Shown: positions 51,547-60,815, counted from the stretch's first letter. The stretch: 64,000 bases of DNA from Herbidospora mongoliensis (GCF_001570545.1 NZ_BBXD01000015.1:186001-250000); one strand, 5' to 3'. The notes: generated from the letters alone by a model not told the origin. Program-made: numbers and translations.

Positions 51547-51611
51547 CGTGAACCCTTCGGGCGGCGCGCGGTGAAAGCAGATCGTCAAGCCGCACCGCCC
51601 GAGAGGATCCC

Positions 51612-52166
51612 ATGAGGGATGCCATTGCGACGGCCGGGGATCACGACCTCATCCAGCGTTCCCTGGCCGAGCCCGAGTGCTTCGCCGCCCTGTTCGACCG
51701 GCACGCACCCCATCTGCACGCCTACGTGGCCCGCCGATTAGGCCCCGACGTGGCCGACGACGTCGTCTCCGACACCTTCCTCGACGCCTTCCGCCGCCGC
51801 CACGTCTACGACCCGCGCCACACCGACGCCCGCCCCTGGCTCTACGGCATCGCCTCCAACCTGGTCGGCAAGCACCGCCGCCGGGAGACGGCCCGCTACC
51901 GCGCCTACGCGCGCACCGGCCCCGACGAGACGATCGCCGCCCTCGTCGAGGAGGGCGTCACCACCCTGGCCGTGAACCGGCCGCTGCTGCGCGCCCTGGC
52001 CTCGCTGAAACCCGGAGACCGCGACGTGCTGCTGCTGGTCGCCTGGGCCCAGTTCACCTACGGAGAGGTGGCGCTGGCCCTGTCGATCCCGGTGGGGACG
52101 GTCCGCTCCCGGTTGAACCGCGCCCGCGCCAAGGTGAAGACCGCGCTGGAGGCGCCCGATGCGTGA
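51612..52166 (+). CDS. ECF-type RNA polymerase sigma factor
   Basis: A 184-residue sigma-70-like factor. Region 2 spans FAALFDRHAPHLHAYVARRL through YDPRHTDARPWLYGIASNLV; region 4 spans LKPGDRDVLLLVAWAQFTYG through IPVGTVRSRLNRARAKVKTA. GAGAGGATCCC lies before ATG 51612. Its stop overlaps the next start by 8 nt, as with sigma/anti-sigma pairs. The regulon is unknown. Confidence 0.92.
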   Translation: MRDAIATAGDHDLIQRSLAEPECFAALFDRHAPHLHAYVARRLGPDVADDVVSDTFLDAFRRRHVYDPRHTDARPWLYGIASNLVGKHRRRETARYRAYARTGPDETIAALVEEGVTTLAVNRPLLRALASLKPGDRDVLLLVAWAQFTYGEVALALSIPVGTVRSRLNRARAKVKTALEAPDA

Positions 52167-53046
52167 TCTTGAGACCCTGTTCGACCGTCCCCCGGCCACC
52201 GAAGCCGACCTGGCCGACGCGCGCGCCCGGTTCACGGCCGCCGCCGGGAGGAGCCGCCCTCGGGGCCGGAGCATCCTGAAGCCCTTCCTGGCGGCCCTGA
52301 TGACCACCCTGCTCGCCACGACGGCCGCCGTGGTGCTCCGCCCGGTCCCGGCCGCCGTGCCGGAGCCGTCCGAACCGACCGGCGGGGAGATCCTGCTGCG
52401 GGCCGCCCAGGCGGCGCTCGACTCGCCGCCGCCGGTGACGCGGGTGAAGCCCGGGGCCTACTTCCACCTGCACTCCACCCACCGGGGGTGGGACCACCGC
52501 AAGCGCAAGGGCACGATCAACCGCGTGGACGTCTGGACGCCCGCCGACGGCAGCGGCCCGTGGCTGAGAACCGTCGGAGGCGGCGAGGAGACGCTGTTCT
52601 CGGACCTGTGCTTCCACCGTGACCCGGGCGAGTGGCCGCAGGACCTCCGTCCCCTCGTGGTGCGGAGGCCGGGCGACCCGCCCAGCTTCCAGTTCCGGCA
52701 GATCGCCGAACTGCTCGACCTGACGGCCTTCCACCCGGAGCGGACGGCCGCCCTGCTGAGGTTCGCCGCCGGATTCCCCGGCCTCATCGTGACCCGGGGA
52801 CGGGAGAACACCACCGGGCGGCCGGCGATCACCGTTGGCGTCCAGAGAGACGGCTTCCGCGACGAGCTGGTCTTCGACCCGGTGCGCTTCCGGCTGCTGG
52901 GGCAGCAGCAGGTGGTCACCGAGCTGTCCGCCAAGCAGAACTGGACGCCGGTGGGCACCGTCAGCGGGCGGGAGTACGTCGAGCTGAGTGTCGAGCCGCG
53001 CCTGCCGGACACCAAGGGGATCCTGAAGGTGGACGTCTCCTGCTGA
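52159..53046 (+). CDS. CU044_5270-type single-pass protein, probable sigma-factor partner
   Basis: A 295-residue protein with a short cytoplasmic N-terminus (MRDLETLFDRPPATEADLAD), one membrane helix (about residues 45-65, FLAALMTTLLATTAAVVL) and a 230-residue external domain. It resembles the actinobacterial CU044_5270 family, which is encoded after ECF sigma genes. No HxxxCxxC zinc anti-sigma motif is present, so anti-sigma activity is an inference. It overlaps the sigma gene by 8 nt. Short repeats and a terminator follow. Confidence 0.8.
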   Translation: MRDLETLFDRPPATEADLADARARFTAAAGRSRPRGRSILKPFLAALMTTLLATTAAVVLRPVPAAVPEPSEPTGGEILLRAAQAALDSPPPVTRVKPGAYFHLHSTHRGWDHRKRKGTINRVDVWTPADGSGPWLRTVGGGEETLFSDLCFHRDPGEWPQDLRPLVVRRPGDPPSFQFRQIAELLDLTAFHPERTAALLRFAAGFPGLIVTRGRENTTGRPAITVGVQRDGFRDELVFDPVRFRLLGQQQVVTELSAKQNWTPVGTVSGREYVELSVEPRLPDTKGILKVDVSC

Positions 53047-53092
53047 GACGCGACCGGGCCTGAAACGCGACAGGGCTGAAATGCGACAGGGC
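53042..53092 (+). repeat. three ~17-bp tandem repeats
   Basis: CTGAGACGCGACCGGG, CTGAAACGCGACAGGG and CTGAAATGCGACAGGG follow one another from the stop codon of the preceding gene to the terminator stem. Confidence 0.7.
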
Positions 53093-53120
53093 GTCTTCCG
53101 GATGATCCGGAAGACGCCCT
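53088..53120. terminator. bidirectional hairpin between the sigma operon and rbpA
   Basis: Perfect 15-bp stem (53088-53102 with 53106-53120) with a TGA loop between convergent genes. Confidence 0.85.
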
Positions 53121-53142
53121 CGCGTCGGTGGTGGGATGGGGC

Positions 53143-53487
53143 CTACGCGCTCTTGCGTCGCTGAGCCCGCAGAATGGCCAGTCGCTCGTTCAAGACCTCT
53201 TCGAGGTCTTCGATCGAGCGGCGCTCCAGCAGCATGTCCCAATGGGTGCGTGGGGGCTTGGCCTTCTTCTGCTGCGGCTGTTCGGCGTCGACCCGGAGCG
53301 CGGGGGAGCCGCAGTGACGGCACTCCCAGCTCGCGGGGATCTCGGCTTCAGCGGCCAGCGGAACGGTGGTGCGGTGACCCCTGGGGCAGGTGTAGGACAC
53401 CTCCTGGCGGGGTGCCAGATCGGTGTTGCGGTCGTTCTCGTAGCTGGTCGCGCCGAGCCGGGTACCGCGAAGTGCACGCTCGCCCAT
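53143..53487 (-). CDS. rbpA: RNA polymerase-binding protein RbpA
   Basis: RbpA binds the principal sigma factor and RNA polymerase and promotes open-complex formation. The 114-residue protein starts GERALRGTRLGATSYENDRN; its core domain has Cys pairs in SYTCPRGHRTTV and WECRHCGSPAL, and the sigma-interaction domain ends in RTHWDMLLERRSIEDLEEVL. A sigma-R-type promoter lies upstream, as for rbpA in Streptomyces. It converges on the terminator shared with the sigma operon. Confidence 0.96.
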   Translation of the reverse strand: MGERALRGTRLGATSYENDRNTDLAPRQEVSYTCPRGHRTTVPLAAEAEIPASWECRHCGSPALRVDAEQPQQKKAKPPRTHWDMLLERRSIEDLEEVLNERLAILRAQRRKSA

Positions 53488-53552
53488 GTTCTAAGCCTCC
53501 TGAGGTCCCCCTATACGACGACAGCTATAGAGGGGTTGGTCTCCACCGGGTA

Positions 53553-53580
53553 CAACGCCTGATACCGTGTGTGGATTCCC
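53553..53580 (-). promoter_or_regulatory. sigma-R-type promoter of rbpA
   Basis: On the minus strand GGGAAT (53580-53575), an 18-nt spacer and GTTG (53556-53553) match the sigma-R/SigH consensus GGGAAT-N18-GTT for thiol-oxidative stress. Confidence 0.75.
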
Positions 53581-53634
53581 ACCCAAGACGTGATCCAATC
53601 GCGCTTTTTCCGGCGCTCATGAACCGATTCGCCG

Positions 53635-54993
53635 TCAAATCCGTTCTGGCACGTCGTTGCCCGCGGCTCTGATCGCCTTTGGCAGGTTCACCGAAGCGAG
53701 CAGCACCCCGCCGATCACGAAGAAGATCACCAGCGAGACGATGCCGTACCGGTAGCTGTCGGTCAGCTGCAGAGCCAGGCCCAGGGTGAAGGATCCGATG
53801 AGTGTCGCACCCTTGTCACTGATCTCGTAGAGGCTGAAATACTCCGCTTCCCGCCCCTTCGGGATCACGTGGGAGAACAACGACCGCGACAGGGCTTGTG
53901 TTCCCCCCATCACGATCGCGATGGCGAACCCGAGGGCGAAGAACAGCAGCGGCTGCTCCGGCGGCACGAAGTAGGCGGCCGCCACGACGCCGCACCAGGC
54001 GACCAGCGACCACAGGATCGTCTTGCGGGTGCCGACCCGCACCGCGACCCGGCCCAGCAGGATCGCCCCGAAGAACGCGACGAACTGGACCATCAGGATG
54101 GCGCCGATGCGGGTGGTCTCGTCGAGGCGCAGTTCCTGGTCGGCGTAGGTCGCCGAGAACGAGATGACCGTCTGCACGCCGTCGTTGTAGGCGATGTAGG
54201 CGAGCAGGAAGACCAGCGTCAGCGGATAACGGGTGACCAGGTCGCGGATGGTGAGCCCGAGCTGCCGCACGCTGAGCACGACGGCCCGGCCGGCGCCCTC
54301 GTCGGCGGCCGCCTCACCGCGCCGGTTGCGCAGCCGCAGCAGCGGGATGATCGTGAACCCGCCCCACCACAGACCCGCCGAGGCCAGCGCGAGGCGCACC
54401 GCCGTGCTGGTCTCCATGCCGAGCGCCTCGGCGTTGAGGAACAGCCCCAGGTTGACCACCAGCAGCAGCCCGCCGCCCAGGTAGCCGAACCCCCACCCGC
54501 GCGCCGACACCCGGTCGCGTTCCTCGGGTGTGGAGATCTGCGGCAGGAACGAGTTGTAGACGACGAATGCCGCCGCGAAGCTGGTCTGGCCGATGATGAA
54601 CAGCACCCCGCCCAGGATGTACGCCCCGTCGGCGACGAACCACATGAGAAGGGTGGCCGCCGACCCCAGGTAGGCGAAGAACCCCATGATCTCTTTCTTG
54701 CGCCCGGTGTGGTCGGCGATCGCTCCGGCGATCAGCATGACGGCGATCTGGAAGACCGCCGCCACACCCACCACGAACGAGAAGTAGGCCGAGGGCCGCA
54801 CGTCGAACCCGATCACGTCGACGAACTGCGCCCCGTTCGCCGCGGTCTTCGCGATGTCGATCAGGTAGGGGCCCAGGAACACGGTCATGACCGTGGTCGG
54901 GAAGGCCGAGTTGGCCCAGTCGTACCAGTACCAGCCCTTTTGCTCGCGGGCTCTGGCCGCCGGGCTCTCGTCGATGACCTGGGGGGAAGTCAT
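53635..54993 (-). CDS. MFS transporter, UMF1/Atg22-like
   Basis: A 452-residue transporter with about twelve membrane segments. The N-terminus KGWYWYDWANSAFPTTVMTV is characteristic of the UMF1/vacuole-effluxer-like group, followed by PIADHTGRKKEIMGFF-type loops and GGTQALSRSLFSHVIPKGRE. Substrate unknown; amino-acid efflux is known for eukaryotic relatives only. It starts 76 nt downstream of the glycerophosphodiesterase gene, on the same strand. Confidence 0.9.
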   Translation of the reverse strand: MTSPQVIDESPAARAREQKGWYWYDWANSAFPTTVMTVFLGPYLIDIAKTAANGAQFVDVIGFDVRPSAYFSFVVGVAAVFQIAVMLIAGAIADHTGRKKEIMGFFAYLGSAATLLMWFVADGAYILGGVLFIIGQTSFAAAFVVYNSFLPQISTPEERDRVSARGWGFGYLGGGLLLVVNLGLFLNAEALGMETSTAVRLALASAGLWWGGFTIIPLLRLRNRRGEAAADEGAGRAVVLSVRQLGLTIRDLVTRYPLTLVFLLAYIAYNDGVQTVISFSATYADQELRLDETTRIGAILMVQFVAFFGAILLGRVAVRVGTRKTILWSLVAWCGVVAAAYFVPPEQPLLFFALGFAIAIVMGGTQALSRSLFSHVIPKGREAEYFSLYEISDKGATLIGSFTLGLALQLTDSYRYGIVSLVIFFVIGGVLLASVNLPKAIRAAGNDVPERI

Positions 54994-55069
54994 TGCTACT
55001 CGCTCTCAGGAGGGCAAAGCGAGACGCGGGCGGCCGTGGGCCGACCGTGGCTCGCGCTGGGAATCTGCC

Positions 55070-55855
55070 TCAAGGGGTGGGCCACTGGCCGCGCGCGGTC
55101 AGCACCTCGCGCAGCCCGGTGATGTTGTCGGTCATGATCCCGTCGACCCCGAGGTCGAGCAGGCGTTCCATGGTGGGGCGGTCGTCGATCGTCCACACGT
55201 GCACCTGCATGCCGATCGAGTGGGCGGTGGCGACGAACGCCGGGGTGACCACGCGCAGCCCGCGCCACCCGACGGGCACCTGGGCGCAGGGGACGCCCGA
55301 ACGGGCCAGCCCGGCCAGCAGCCGCCCGTAGCCACCCTGGGCCGAGGCGGTGCGCAGCGCCGCGATCGCCCGGGGTCCCATCGCCGAGCACACCTGCGGC
55401 CCGCAGGCCCGCCGGGCCTGCGCCAGCCGCATGTCGGAGAAAGAGGTCAGGCAGACCCGGTCGGATGCTCCGGTACGCCGCAGCACCCGCGCCAGCGGCA
55501 CGATCGCCGGCGACTCCTTCACGTCGATGTTGACCTTCACGTCGGGCCAGGCGCCGAGCAGGTCCTCCAGGAGCGGGATCTCGTCGACCCCGCCGATGCG
55601 GGCCTTGGCCACCTCGCGGTAGGGCAGCTTGGAGATCCGCCCCCGCCGGTCGGTGACCCGGTCGAGGGTGTGATCGTGGAAGGCCACCAGCGTCCCGTCG
55701 GCGGTGGCGTGCACGTCGGTCTCCAGATAGGAGTAGCCCATCGCGACGGCCCGCTCGAAGGCGGCCATGGTGTTCTCGCGGCCCTCGGAGGCGCCGCCCC
55801 GATGGGCGAACGCCAGGGGCCCGGGATGATCGAGGAAGGCGTACCGTCGCTGCAC
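55070..55855 (-). CDS. glycerophosphodiester phosphodiesterase
   Basis: A 261-residue GDPD-family TIM-barrel enzyme that splits glycerophosphodiesters into glycerol-3-phosphate and an alcohol. The catalytic signature is FAHRGGASEGRENTMAAFER, followed by YLETDVHATADGTLVAFHDH; VNIDVKES carries further metal ligands and MQVHVWTIDDRPTM is the C-terminal strand. No signal peptide. I chose GTG 55855 (VQRRYAFLDH); the upstream frame is not coding. It follows the TrmH gene by 53 nt. Confidence 0.92.
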   Translation of the reverse strand: MQRRYAFLDHPGPLAFAHRGGASEGRENTMAAFERAVAMGYSYLETDVHATADGTLVAFHDHTLDRVTDRRGRISKLPYREVAKARIGGVDEIPLLEDLLGAWPDVKVNIDVKESPAIVPLARVLRRTGASDRVCLTSFSDMRLAQARRACGPQVCSAMGPRAIAALRTASAQGGYGRLLAGLARSGVPCAQVPVGWRGLRVVTPAFVATAHSIGMQVHVWTIDDRPTMERLLDLGVDGIMTDNITGLREVLTARGQWPTP

Positions 55856-55908
55856 GAGCGTGAGTATGCCCGGTGTGAGGGCCCCGTTCCAGCAAGGACG
55901 GGTGAACG

Positions 55909-56454
55909 CTAGAGGGCGGCCCACTCCTGGCGGCGCGCCTCGGCCAGGGCGATGGCCGCGGCGACCGAGACGTTGAAGGAGCCCACGCGTCCGACCTGCG
56001 GGATGTAGGCGACCGCGTCGGCGGCCTCCAGGACGGCGGGGGAGCAGCCGTGGTCTTCGCTCCCGACCACCAGGCACACGTCGCCGGTCAGTTGTGCCTC
56101 GTGGAGCGGGACGGCGTCGCCGGTGAGCTCGATCGCCACGAGCGTGAAGCCGTCTTCCTTGGCGGCCTTCATCGCCTGGGCGGCCGGGACCGGTTCGTGC
56201 CATTCGACCAGCCGGTCGGTGCCGAGCGCGGTCTTCTGCGCCTTGGGGTTGGTCGGCGGGGTCGCGTTGCCGGCCAGCCAGATGACGTCGACGCCGAACG
56301 CGGCGGCCGTACGGAAGATGGAACCGATGTTGAAGGGCCCGGTGACCGATTCGACGACCATCCCGAGGCGGCCGGCCGTGTTGCGGCGCCAGGTGCGGTT
56401 GAGCCGCTTGACGTCGGTCGGGCGAAGCTGGCGGCGCGGGTTCGGGGTGGTCAT
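55909..56454 (-). CDS. TrmH/SpoU-family RNA 2'-O-methyltransferase
   Basis: A 181-residue SPOUT methyltransferase. Motif 1 is FNIGSIFRTAAAFGVDVIWL, motif 2 CLVVGSEDHGCS and motif 3 GSFNVSVAAAIALAEARRQE, which together form the SAM-binding knot. By analogy with TrmH it would 2'-O-methylate tRNA or rRNA; the target is unassigned. ATG 56454 overlaps the stop of the upstream methyltransferase (ATGA). Confidence 0.92.
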   Translation of the reverse strand: MTTPNPRRQLRPTDVKRLNRTWRRNTAGRLGMVVESVTGPFNIGSIFRTAAAFGVDVIWLAGNATPPTNPKAQKTALGTDRLVEWHEPVPAAQAMKAAKEDGFTLVAIELTGDAVPLHEAQLTGDVCLVVGSEDHGCSPAVLEAADAVAYIPQVGRVGSFNVSVAAAIALAEARRQEWAAL

Positions 56455-57041
56455 CGAGGCGTCACTTTCAGGATGCGGTAGGCGGCGCGGGCGGCGAGGC
56501 GGGTGGTTCCGTAGCCCTGCTCGGTGAGCCACTTCTGCAGGGAGTCGGAACCGAGGTGTTTCTGGACGACCAGGTAGGCGGCCCCGTCGGGGAGGAGCCG
56601 GTCGAGCCAGCGGGTGAGCATGGCGTGGAGAGCGGGTTTGCCGATGCGGATGGCCGGGTTCGACCAGATCGCGGCGAACTTCACGTCGCCCGGCATCTCG
56701 TCGGCGTGTACGCACCTTACTTTGTCAAGGCGGGCGGTCGCGGCGTTGCGCTCGGTGAGCTCCAGTGACCGCCGGTTGACGTCCACGGCCCAGACGCTCG
56801 CCTGCGGCGAGCGGGTCGCCATCGTGAGCGCGATCGGCCCGTAGCCGCAGCCCAGATCGAGCAGGTCGCCGGCGGGGGGCGGGGGCGGCACGGACTCCAG
56901 CAGGATCTTGGTGCCGGTGTCGACGCGGTCGGGGGAGAACACGCCCCGGTCGGTCTCGAGCCGCAGGTGCATGTCGGGCAGCACCAGGGTGACCGTGGCG
57001 GGGCGGCTCTCGGCCTGCGGCCGTTCGTCGAAGTAGTGCAC
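56451..57041 (-). CDS. RsmC-like class I methyltransferase
   Basis: A 196-residue protein related to 16S rRNA (guanine-1207-N2) methyltransferase RsmC. Motif I is LLDLGCGYGPIALTMA, the acidic loop VWAVDVNRRSLEL follows, and the catalytic loop reads WSNPAIRIGKPALHAML instead of the usual NPP motif. It lies 23 nt after the VWA gene and overlaps the TrmH gene by 4 nt, so rRNA modification is the likely theme of this pair. Confidence 0.85.
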   Translation of the reverse strand: MHYFDERPQAESRPATVTLVLPDMHLRLETDRGVFSPDRVDTGTKILLESVPPPPPAGDLLDLGCGYGPIALTMATRSPQASVWAVDVNRRSLELTERNAATARLDKVRCVHADEMPGDVKFAAIWSNPAIRIGKPALHAMLTRWLDRLLPDGAAYLVVQKHLGSDSLQKWLTEQGYGTTRLAARAAYRILKVTPR

Positions 57042-57064
57042 GGCCAGGAACGTTACCCGAGCTT

Positions 57065-58012
57065 TCAGGGGATGCGGGTGCCGAGCACCATGGCCGAGGC
57101 CGCGACCAGCAACCCGGCGATGACGGCGGCGATGATGAACCGCTGGGTGATCTCCTGGTGGACGACCCGGTAGCCCAGGCTGGTGCCGATCTGGGCGTAG
57201 ACGTCGCGCAGCTCGTCGCCGGACTCGGCGGTGTAGGCGCGGCCGTTGGTGCCGTCGGCGAGCGACTGGAGGGTCTGCTTGTTGACCGGCACCTGGACGC
57301 TGCGGCCGTCGATGGCGACGGTGCCCTCGGGTGTGCCGTAGGCGATCGTGGAGACCGGGACCTTGCCGCCGGCGGCGGCCTCGACGGCCTCGTTGACCGA
57401 CCGGCCCGAGGTGTTGTCGCCGTCGGACAGCAGCACGATCGCCGACGGCGGTGGGTCGGTGACGGCCTGCTGGTCGAAGGAGCGGATCGCGTCGAGCGAG
57501 TTGAAGACGGCCTCGCCGATCGCGGTGCCGGGGCGCGTGGTGAGGCTCCTGATCGTGTTGACCACCGCCGCGTGGTCGGTGGTCGGCGGGATCGCGACGG
57601 CGGCCGAGCGGGCGAAGGAGACGACGCCGACGTTGAAGCGCTCGGGCAGGTCCTGGACGAACCGTTCGGCGGCCTGGCGGGCGGCGACCATCCGGGTGGG
57701 GGCGACGTCGGCGGCCTCCATCGACAGCGAGATGTCGACGGCGATCATGATGGTGGCGCGGTCACGTGGCACGCGGACCTCGTCGGCGGGCCGGGCGGCG
57801 CCCAGCACCAGCAGGCTCATCATGGCCAGGAACAGCCCCGCCGTCAGGTGCCGGCGCCAGCCGGGGCGCTCGGGCGCGACCAGCGACAGCAGCGCCAGGT
57901 TGGTGAAGCGGACCGCGTAGCGGCGCCGGATGTACTGCATGACCACGTAGAAGACGGCCAGTGCGACCAGCGCGGCGAACAGCCAGAGCCACGCGGGGGA
58001 CAGGAAGATCAT
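57065..58012 (-). CDS. VWA-domain membrane protein (BatA-like)
   Basis: A 315-residue protein with two N-terminal helices ([39 protein letters not shown]), a VWA domain with the MIDAS DISLS in [15 protein letters not shown], and a C-terminal helix. It is the third gene of the MoxR-DUF58-VWA set and overlaps DUF58 by 4 nt. Such sets act as membrane chaperone or maturation complexes; the client here is unknown. Confidence 0.9.
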   Translation of the reverse strand: MIFLSPAWLWLFAALVALAVFYVVMQYIRRRYAVRFTNLALLSLVAPERPGWRRHLTAGLFLAMMSLLVLGAARPADEVRVPRDRATIMIAVDISLSMEAADVAPTRMVAARQAAERFVQDLPERFNVGVVSFARSAAVAIPPTTDHAAVVNTIRSLTTRPGTAIGEAVFNSLDAIRSFDQQAVTDPPPSAIVLLSDGDNTSGRSVNEAVEAAAGGKVPVSTIAYGTPEGTVAIDGRSVQVPVNKQTLQSLADGTNGRAYTAESGDELRDVYAQIGTSLGYRVVHQEITQRFIIAAVIAGLLVAASAMVLGTRIP

Positions 58013-58911
58013 GCGCGGGCCCTCCGGGCCATCAAATGGGCGGTTCGGCGCTGCCGGAGTACGAACTGGGCGATGTCGGTCATCCAGTCGCGGTCGGTAT
58101 GCAGGACGAGGTGGGCGGCGCCGGCCCGGCGCAGCGCGGACCGGTTGTTCTCCCGCTGCTCCACGGCGGCCTCGGCGTAGCGCTCGCGGATGCGGCGGGT
58201 CAGGTGGATGTCGCGATGGCGGCCGGTCTCCGGGTCGAGCAGGGTGATCTGGCCGACGTCGGGCAGCTCCATTTCGCGTGGGTCGATGACCTCGATGGCC
58301 AGCACCTGCTGGCGGGCGGCCAGCCGGCGGATGGGCCGTTCCCAGTCGTCGGGGTCGTCGAGGAAGTCGGACACGATGACGCGCATGCCCCGGCGGCGGT
58401 GGGCGGCGGCGAGCATCTCGACGGCGCCGCCCAGGCTGCTGCTCCCCTGGGAGCGCGGCGCGTCGGTGAGCGACTGGAGCAGCCCGAACAGGTTGGCGCG
58501 GCCGGGTCTGGCCGGGTAGCGGTGCACCTCTTCCCCGTGCAGCACGTAGGCGCCGAACCGGTCGCCCACCCGGCTCGACAGGAAGCCGAGCGCGCCGACG
58601 GCGTGGATGACCAGGGTGCGCTTGTCCATGTCGGCGGTGCCGAAGTCCATGCTGGCGGTCAGGTCGACCAGCGCCCACGTCTCCAGTTCACGGTCGGAGA
58701 CCAGGTCCCGCACGTGCGGGACGGTGGTGCGGGCGGTGACGTTCCAGTCCATCCGCCGCGTGTCGTCTTCTCCGGGGACGTAGACGCGGGTGTCGCCGAA
58801 CTCGCTGCCGGGGCCGGGCAGCAGGCCCAGGTGGCCGCCCTGGAGGAGACCGTCGAGCTTGCGCACGACGGTCAGCTCCAGCTTGCGCAGCGCGGAGTCG
58901 GCGCCCTTCAC
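58009..58911 (-). CDS. DUF58 family protein
   Basis: A 300-residue DUF58 protein. [20 protein letters not shown] is the family core, and the following [20 protein letters not shown] begins a degenerate VWA-like domain. It sits between the MoxR ATPase and the VWA membrane protein with 4-nt overlaps on both sides, so the three are made together. It probably acts as an adaptor for the MoxR ring. Confidence 0.92.
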   Translation of the reverse strand: MKGADSALRKLELTVVRKLDGLLQGGHLGLLPGPGSEFGDTRVYVPGEDDTRRMDWNVTARTTVPHVRDLVSDRELETWALVDLTASMDFGTADMDKRTLVIHAVGALGFLSSRVGDRFGAYVLHGEEVHRYPARPGRANLFGLLQSLTDAPRSQGSSSLGGAVEMLAAAHRRRGMRVIVSDFLDDPDDWERPIRRLAARQQVLAIEVIDPREMELPDVGQITLLDPETGRHRDIHLTRRIRERYAEAAVEQRENNRSALRRAGAAHLVLHTDRDWMTDIAQFVLRQRRTAHLMARRARA

Positions 58912-59960
58912 CGCTGGCCCTGATTCCAGACCACGAGAGGCGGCGGCACCGAGGCCAGGACCTGGCGGACGACGTCTTCGGGCTCGACCCCGTCGGCCAG
59001 CGCGTCGAAGGTCAGCATCAGCCGGTGGGACATCACGTCGACGGCGACGTCGCGGATGTCGTCGGGCAGCAGGTAGTCGCGGCCGCGCAGCAGCGCCAGC
59101 GCGCGCCCGGCGGCGACCAGGCCCAGGGTGGCGCGGGGGCTGACCCCGATCTCGATGGTCTCCTCCAGGTCGCGCAGCCCGTAGTCGGCGGGCGTCCGCG
59201 TCGCCATCACCAGGCGCACGACGTAGTCGGCGACAAGCTGGTGGACCGACACGGCCTCGGCCGACCTCTGCAGCGCGAGCAGGCGCGGCGCGTCGAGGAT
59301 CGGTTCGGGCGTCGGCGGGGTCACGCTCATGCGGTGCAGGATCTCCAGCTCCTCGTGGGCGCTGGGGTGCTCGACGCGGACCTTGAACAGGAACCGGTCG
59401 CGCTGCACCTCGGGCAGCGGGTAGACGCCTTCCGACTCGATCGGGTTCTGGGTGGCCAGCACGATGAACGGGCGCGGCAGCGGATGGGTCACGCCGGCGA
59501 GCGAGACCTGGCGCTCGGCCATGACCTCCAGCAGGGCCGACTGCACCTTCGCCGGGGCGCGGTTGATCTCGTCGGCGAGCAGGAAGTTCACGAAAACCGG
59601 CCCGAGCTCGACGTCGAAGCGCTCGGTGCCCGGGTGGTAGACGCGGGTGCCGACGATGTCGCTGGGAACCAGGTCGGGCGTGAACTGGATGCGCGCGAAC
59701 GTGCCGCCCACGACGGTGGCCAGCGTCGAGGCGGCCAGCGTCTTGGCCACGCCCGGGACGCCCTCCAGCAGGCAGTGCCCGCGCGCCAGCAACGCGACCA
59801 GGAGCCGCTCGACCATGTGGTCCTGCCCCACGATGACCCGCCGGACCTCCGCCAGGGCGTCGCGCAGCGCGCCCATGTCGGCATCGGTGGAGGCGCCGCC
59901 ACCTGCGGACATCTTCGCCGGGACGACGGACGTGCCCGGCCCTTCATCAGCAACCATCAT
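58908..59960 (-). CDS. MoxR family AAA+ ATPase
   Basis: A 350-residue MoxR ATPase. The Walker A is GVPGVAKT (residues 67-74), Walker B is in LLADEINRAPAKVQSALLEV, and sensor 1 is in ATQNPIESEGVYPLPEVQRD. The lid domain ends near the C-terminus. It is the first gene of the minus-strand run, followed by DUF58 and the VWA protein. MoxR rings remodel or activate proteins with the VWA partners. ATG 59957 is an alternative start. Confidence 0.94.
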   Translation of the reverse strand: MMVADEGPGTSVVPAKMSAGGGASTDADMGALRDALAEVRRVIVGQDHMVERLLVALLARGHCLLEGVPGVAKTLAASTLATVVGGTFARIQFTPDLVPSDIVGTRVYHPGTERFDVELGPVFVNFLLADEINRAPAKVQSALLEVMAERQVSLAGVTHPLPRPFIVLATQNPIESEGVYPLPEVQRDRFLFKVRVEHPSAHEELEILHRMSVTPPTPEPILDAPRLLALQRSAEAVSVHQLVADYVVRLVMATRTPADYGLRDLEETIEIGVSPRATLGLVAAGRALALLRGRDYLLPDDIRDVAVDVMSHRLMLTFDALADGVEPEDVVRQVLASVPPPLVVWNQGQR

Positions 59961-60052
59961 GCGTGTTATTCAATCGTGACTTGGCGGGAAAGACCATGGT
60001 CTCACCCTGCCCGTTGCGATCGCCGGAAACACCCTGTGTGTTTTGATGGGGT

Positions 60053-60790
60053 GTGGCCACTCCTCTCCAGTATGGCGACCCGCCGCGACTGGGTCCGTTC
60101 GTGCTGCAGGCACGCCTGCAGTCGGCCCCGGCGGGTCTGGTCTACCTGGGGCAGGCACCCGACGGACGTGCGGTTTCGGTGGTCGTGCTGACCCGGGGCG
60201 CGGCGCTGGACGCGGCGGCCAGGGACCGGTTCGTGACCGGCATCAAAGACGCCGAGGCGGCCCGGACGGGCGTCCGCGGGCTGCTTTCGCGGGTACGCCG
60301 CGCCAACCCCGCCGTCCCTTATGTGGTGGCCTGGGATGGTGGCGAGGCGCCGTGGGCGGCCACTCCTTATCTGCCGGGCGGGCCGGGGGCCGAGAAGTTC
60401 CTCGAACCGGTCATGGTGTCCGGGATGCTGATCGGCGACCGGCTCGGTCCCGACTTCGTGCCCTACTGGCTGGGCGACCGCAATCCGGCGCTGCCCGCAC
60501 CGCCTCCGCCGGCCCCGCCGCCCACGGCGACGCCGCGTCAGGTGGCGCTGGCCTCGGCGGCGCTGGCCCTGCTGGTGCTGCTGCTCATGGTGATGGTGTG
60601 GCTGTTCCTGTTCCGGGGTGACGGCGAGGTGGAGCCGGCCCAGCCGCTGCCGCCGACGGTGTTCATCCCGACCCCGCCGCCGGTGCCCGAGCAGTCGGAG
60701 CCGACCCAGCCGTCGCCCTCGCCCGGCCCGAGCGGGGGCGGCAGCCCGACGCCGATCCCCGGGCAGGACGATCCCGGCGACGCGATCTGA
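60053..60790 (+). CDS. kinase-N-lobe-like membrane protein of unknown function
   Basis: A 245-residue protein. Residues 13-50 (RLGPFVLQARLQSAPAGLVY, then LGQAPDGRAVSVVVLTR) look like the Gly-rich loop and beta strands of a Ser/Thr kinase N-lobe, but the catalytic lysine, HRD and DFG motifs are absent. A membrane helix follows at about residues 165-188 (ALASAALALLVLLLMVMVWL). A Pro/Ser/Thr-rich external tail ends the protein. A pseudokinase remnant is the simplest view. GTG 60053 is the start; the TetR operator overlaps its stop. Confidence 0.7.
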   Translation: MATPLQYGDPPRLGPFVLQARLQSAPAGLVYLGQAPDGRAVSVVVLTRGAALDAAARDRFVTGIKDAEAARTGVRGLLSRVRRANPAVPYVVAWDGGEAPWAATPYLPGGPGAEKFLEPVMVSGMLIGDRLGPDFVPYWLGDRNPALPAPPPPAPPPTATPRQVALASAALALLVLLLMVMVWLFLFRGDGEVEPAQPLPPTVFIPTPPPVPEQSEPTQPSPSPGPSGGGSPTPIPGQDDPGDAI

Positions 60791-60801
60791 GCGAACGCTT
60801 A
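60788..60801. promoter_or_regulatory. TetR operator site 1
   Basis: TGAGCGAACGCTTA has the form TnAGCGnnCGCTnA. It overlaps the preceding stop codon and lies just upstream of TAGTCT (60803-60808), the -10 of the TetR gene, whose ATG follows 7 nt later. Confidence 0.65.
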
Positions 60802-60815
60802 GTAGTCTGCCGGTC

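Noticed and set aside
60101-60120. CTGCAGGC-AC-GCCTGCAG inverted repeat
   Set aside because: It is inside a coding sequence and short; I see no regulatory context.
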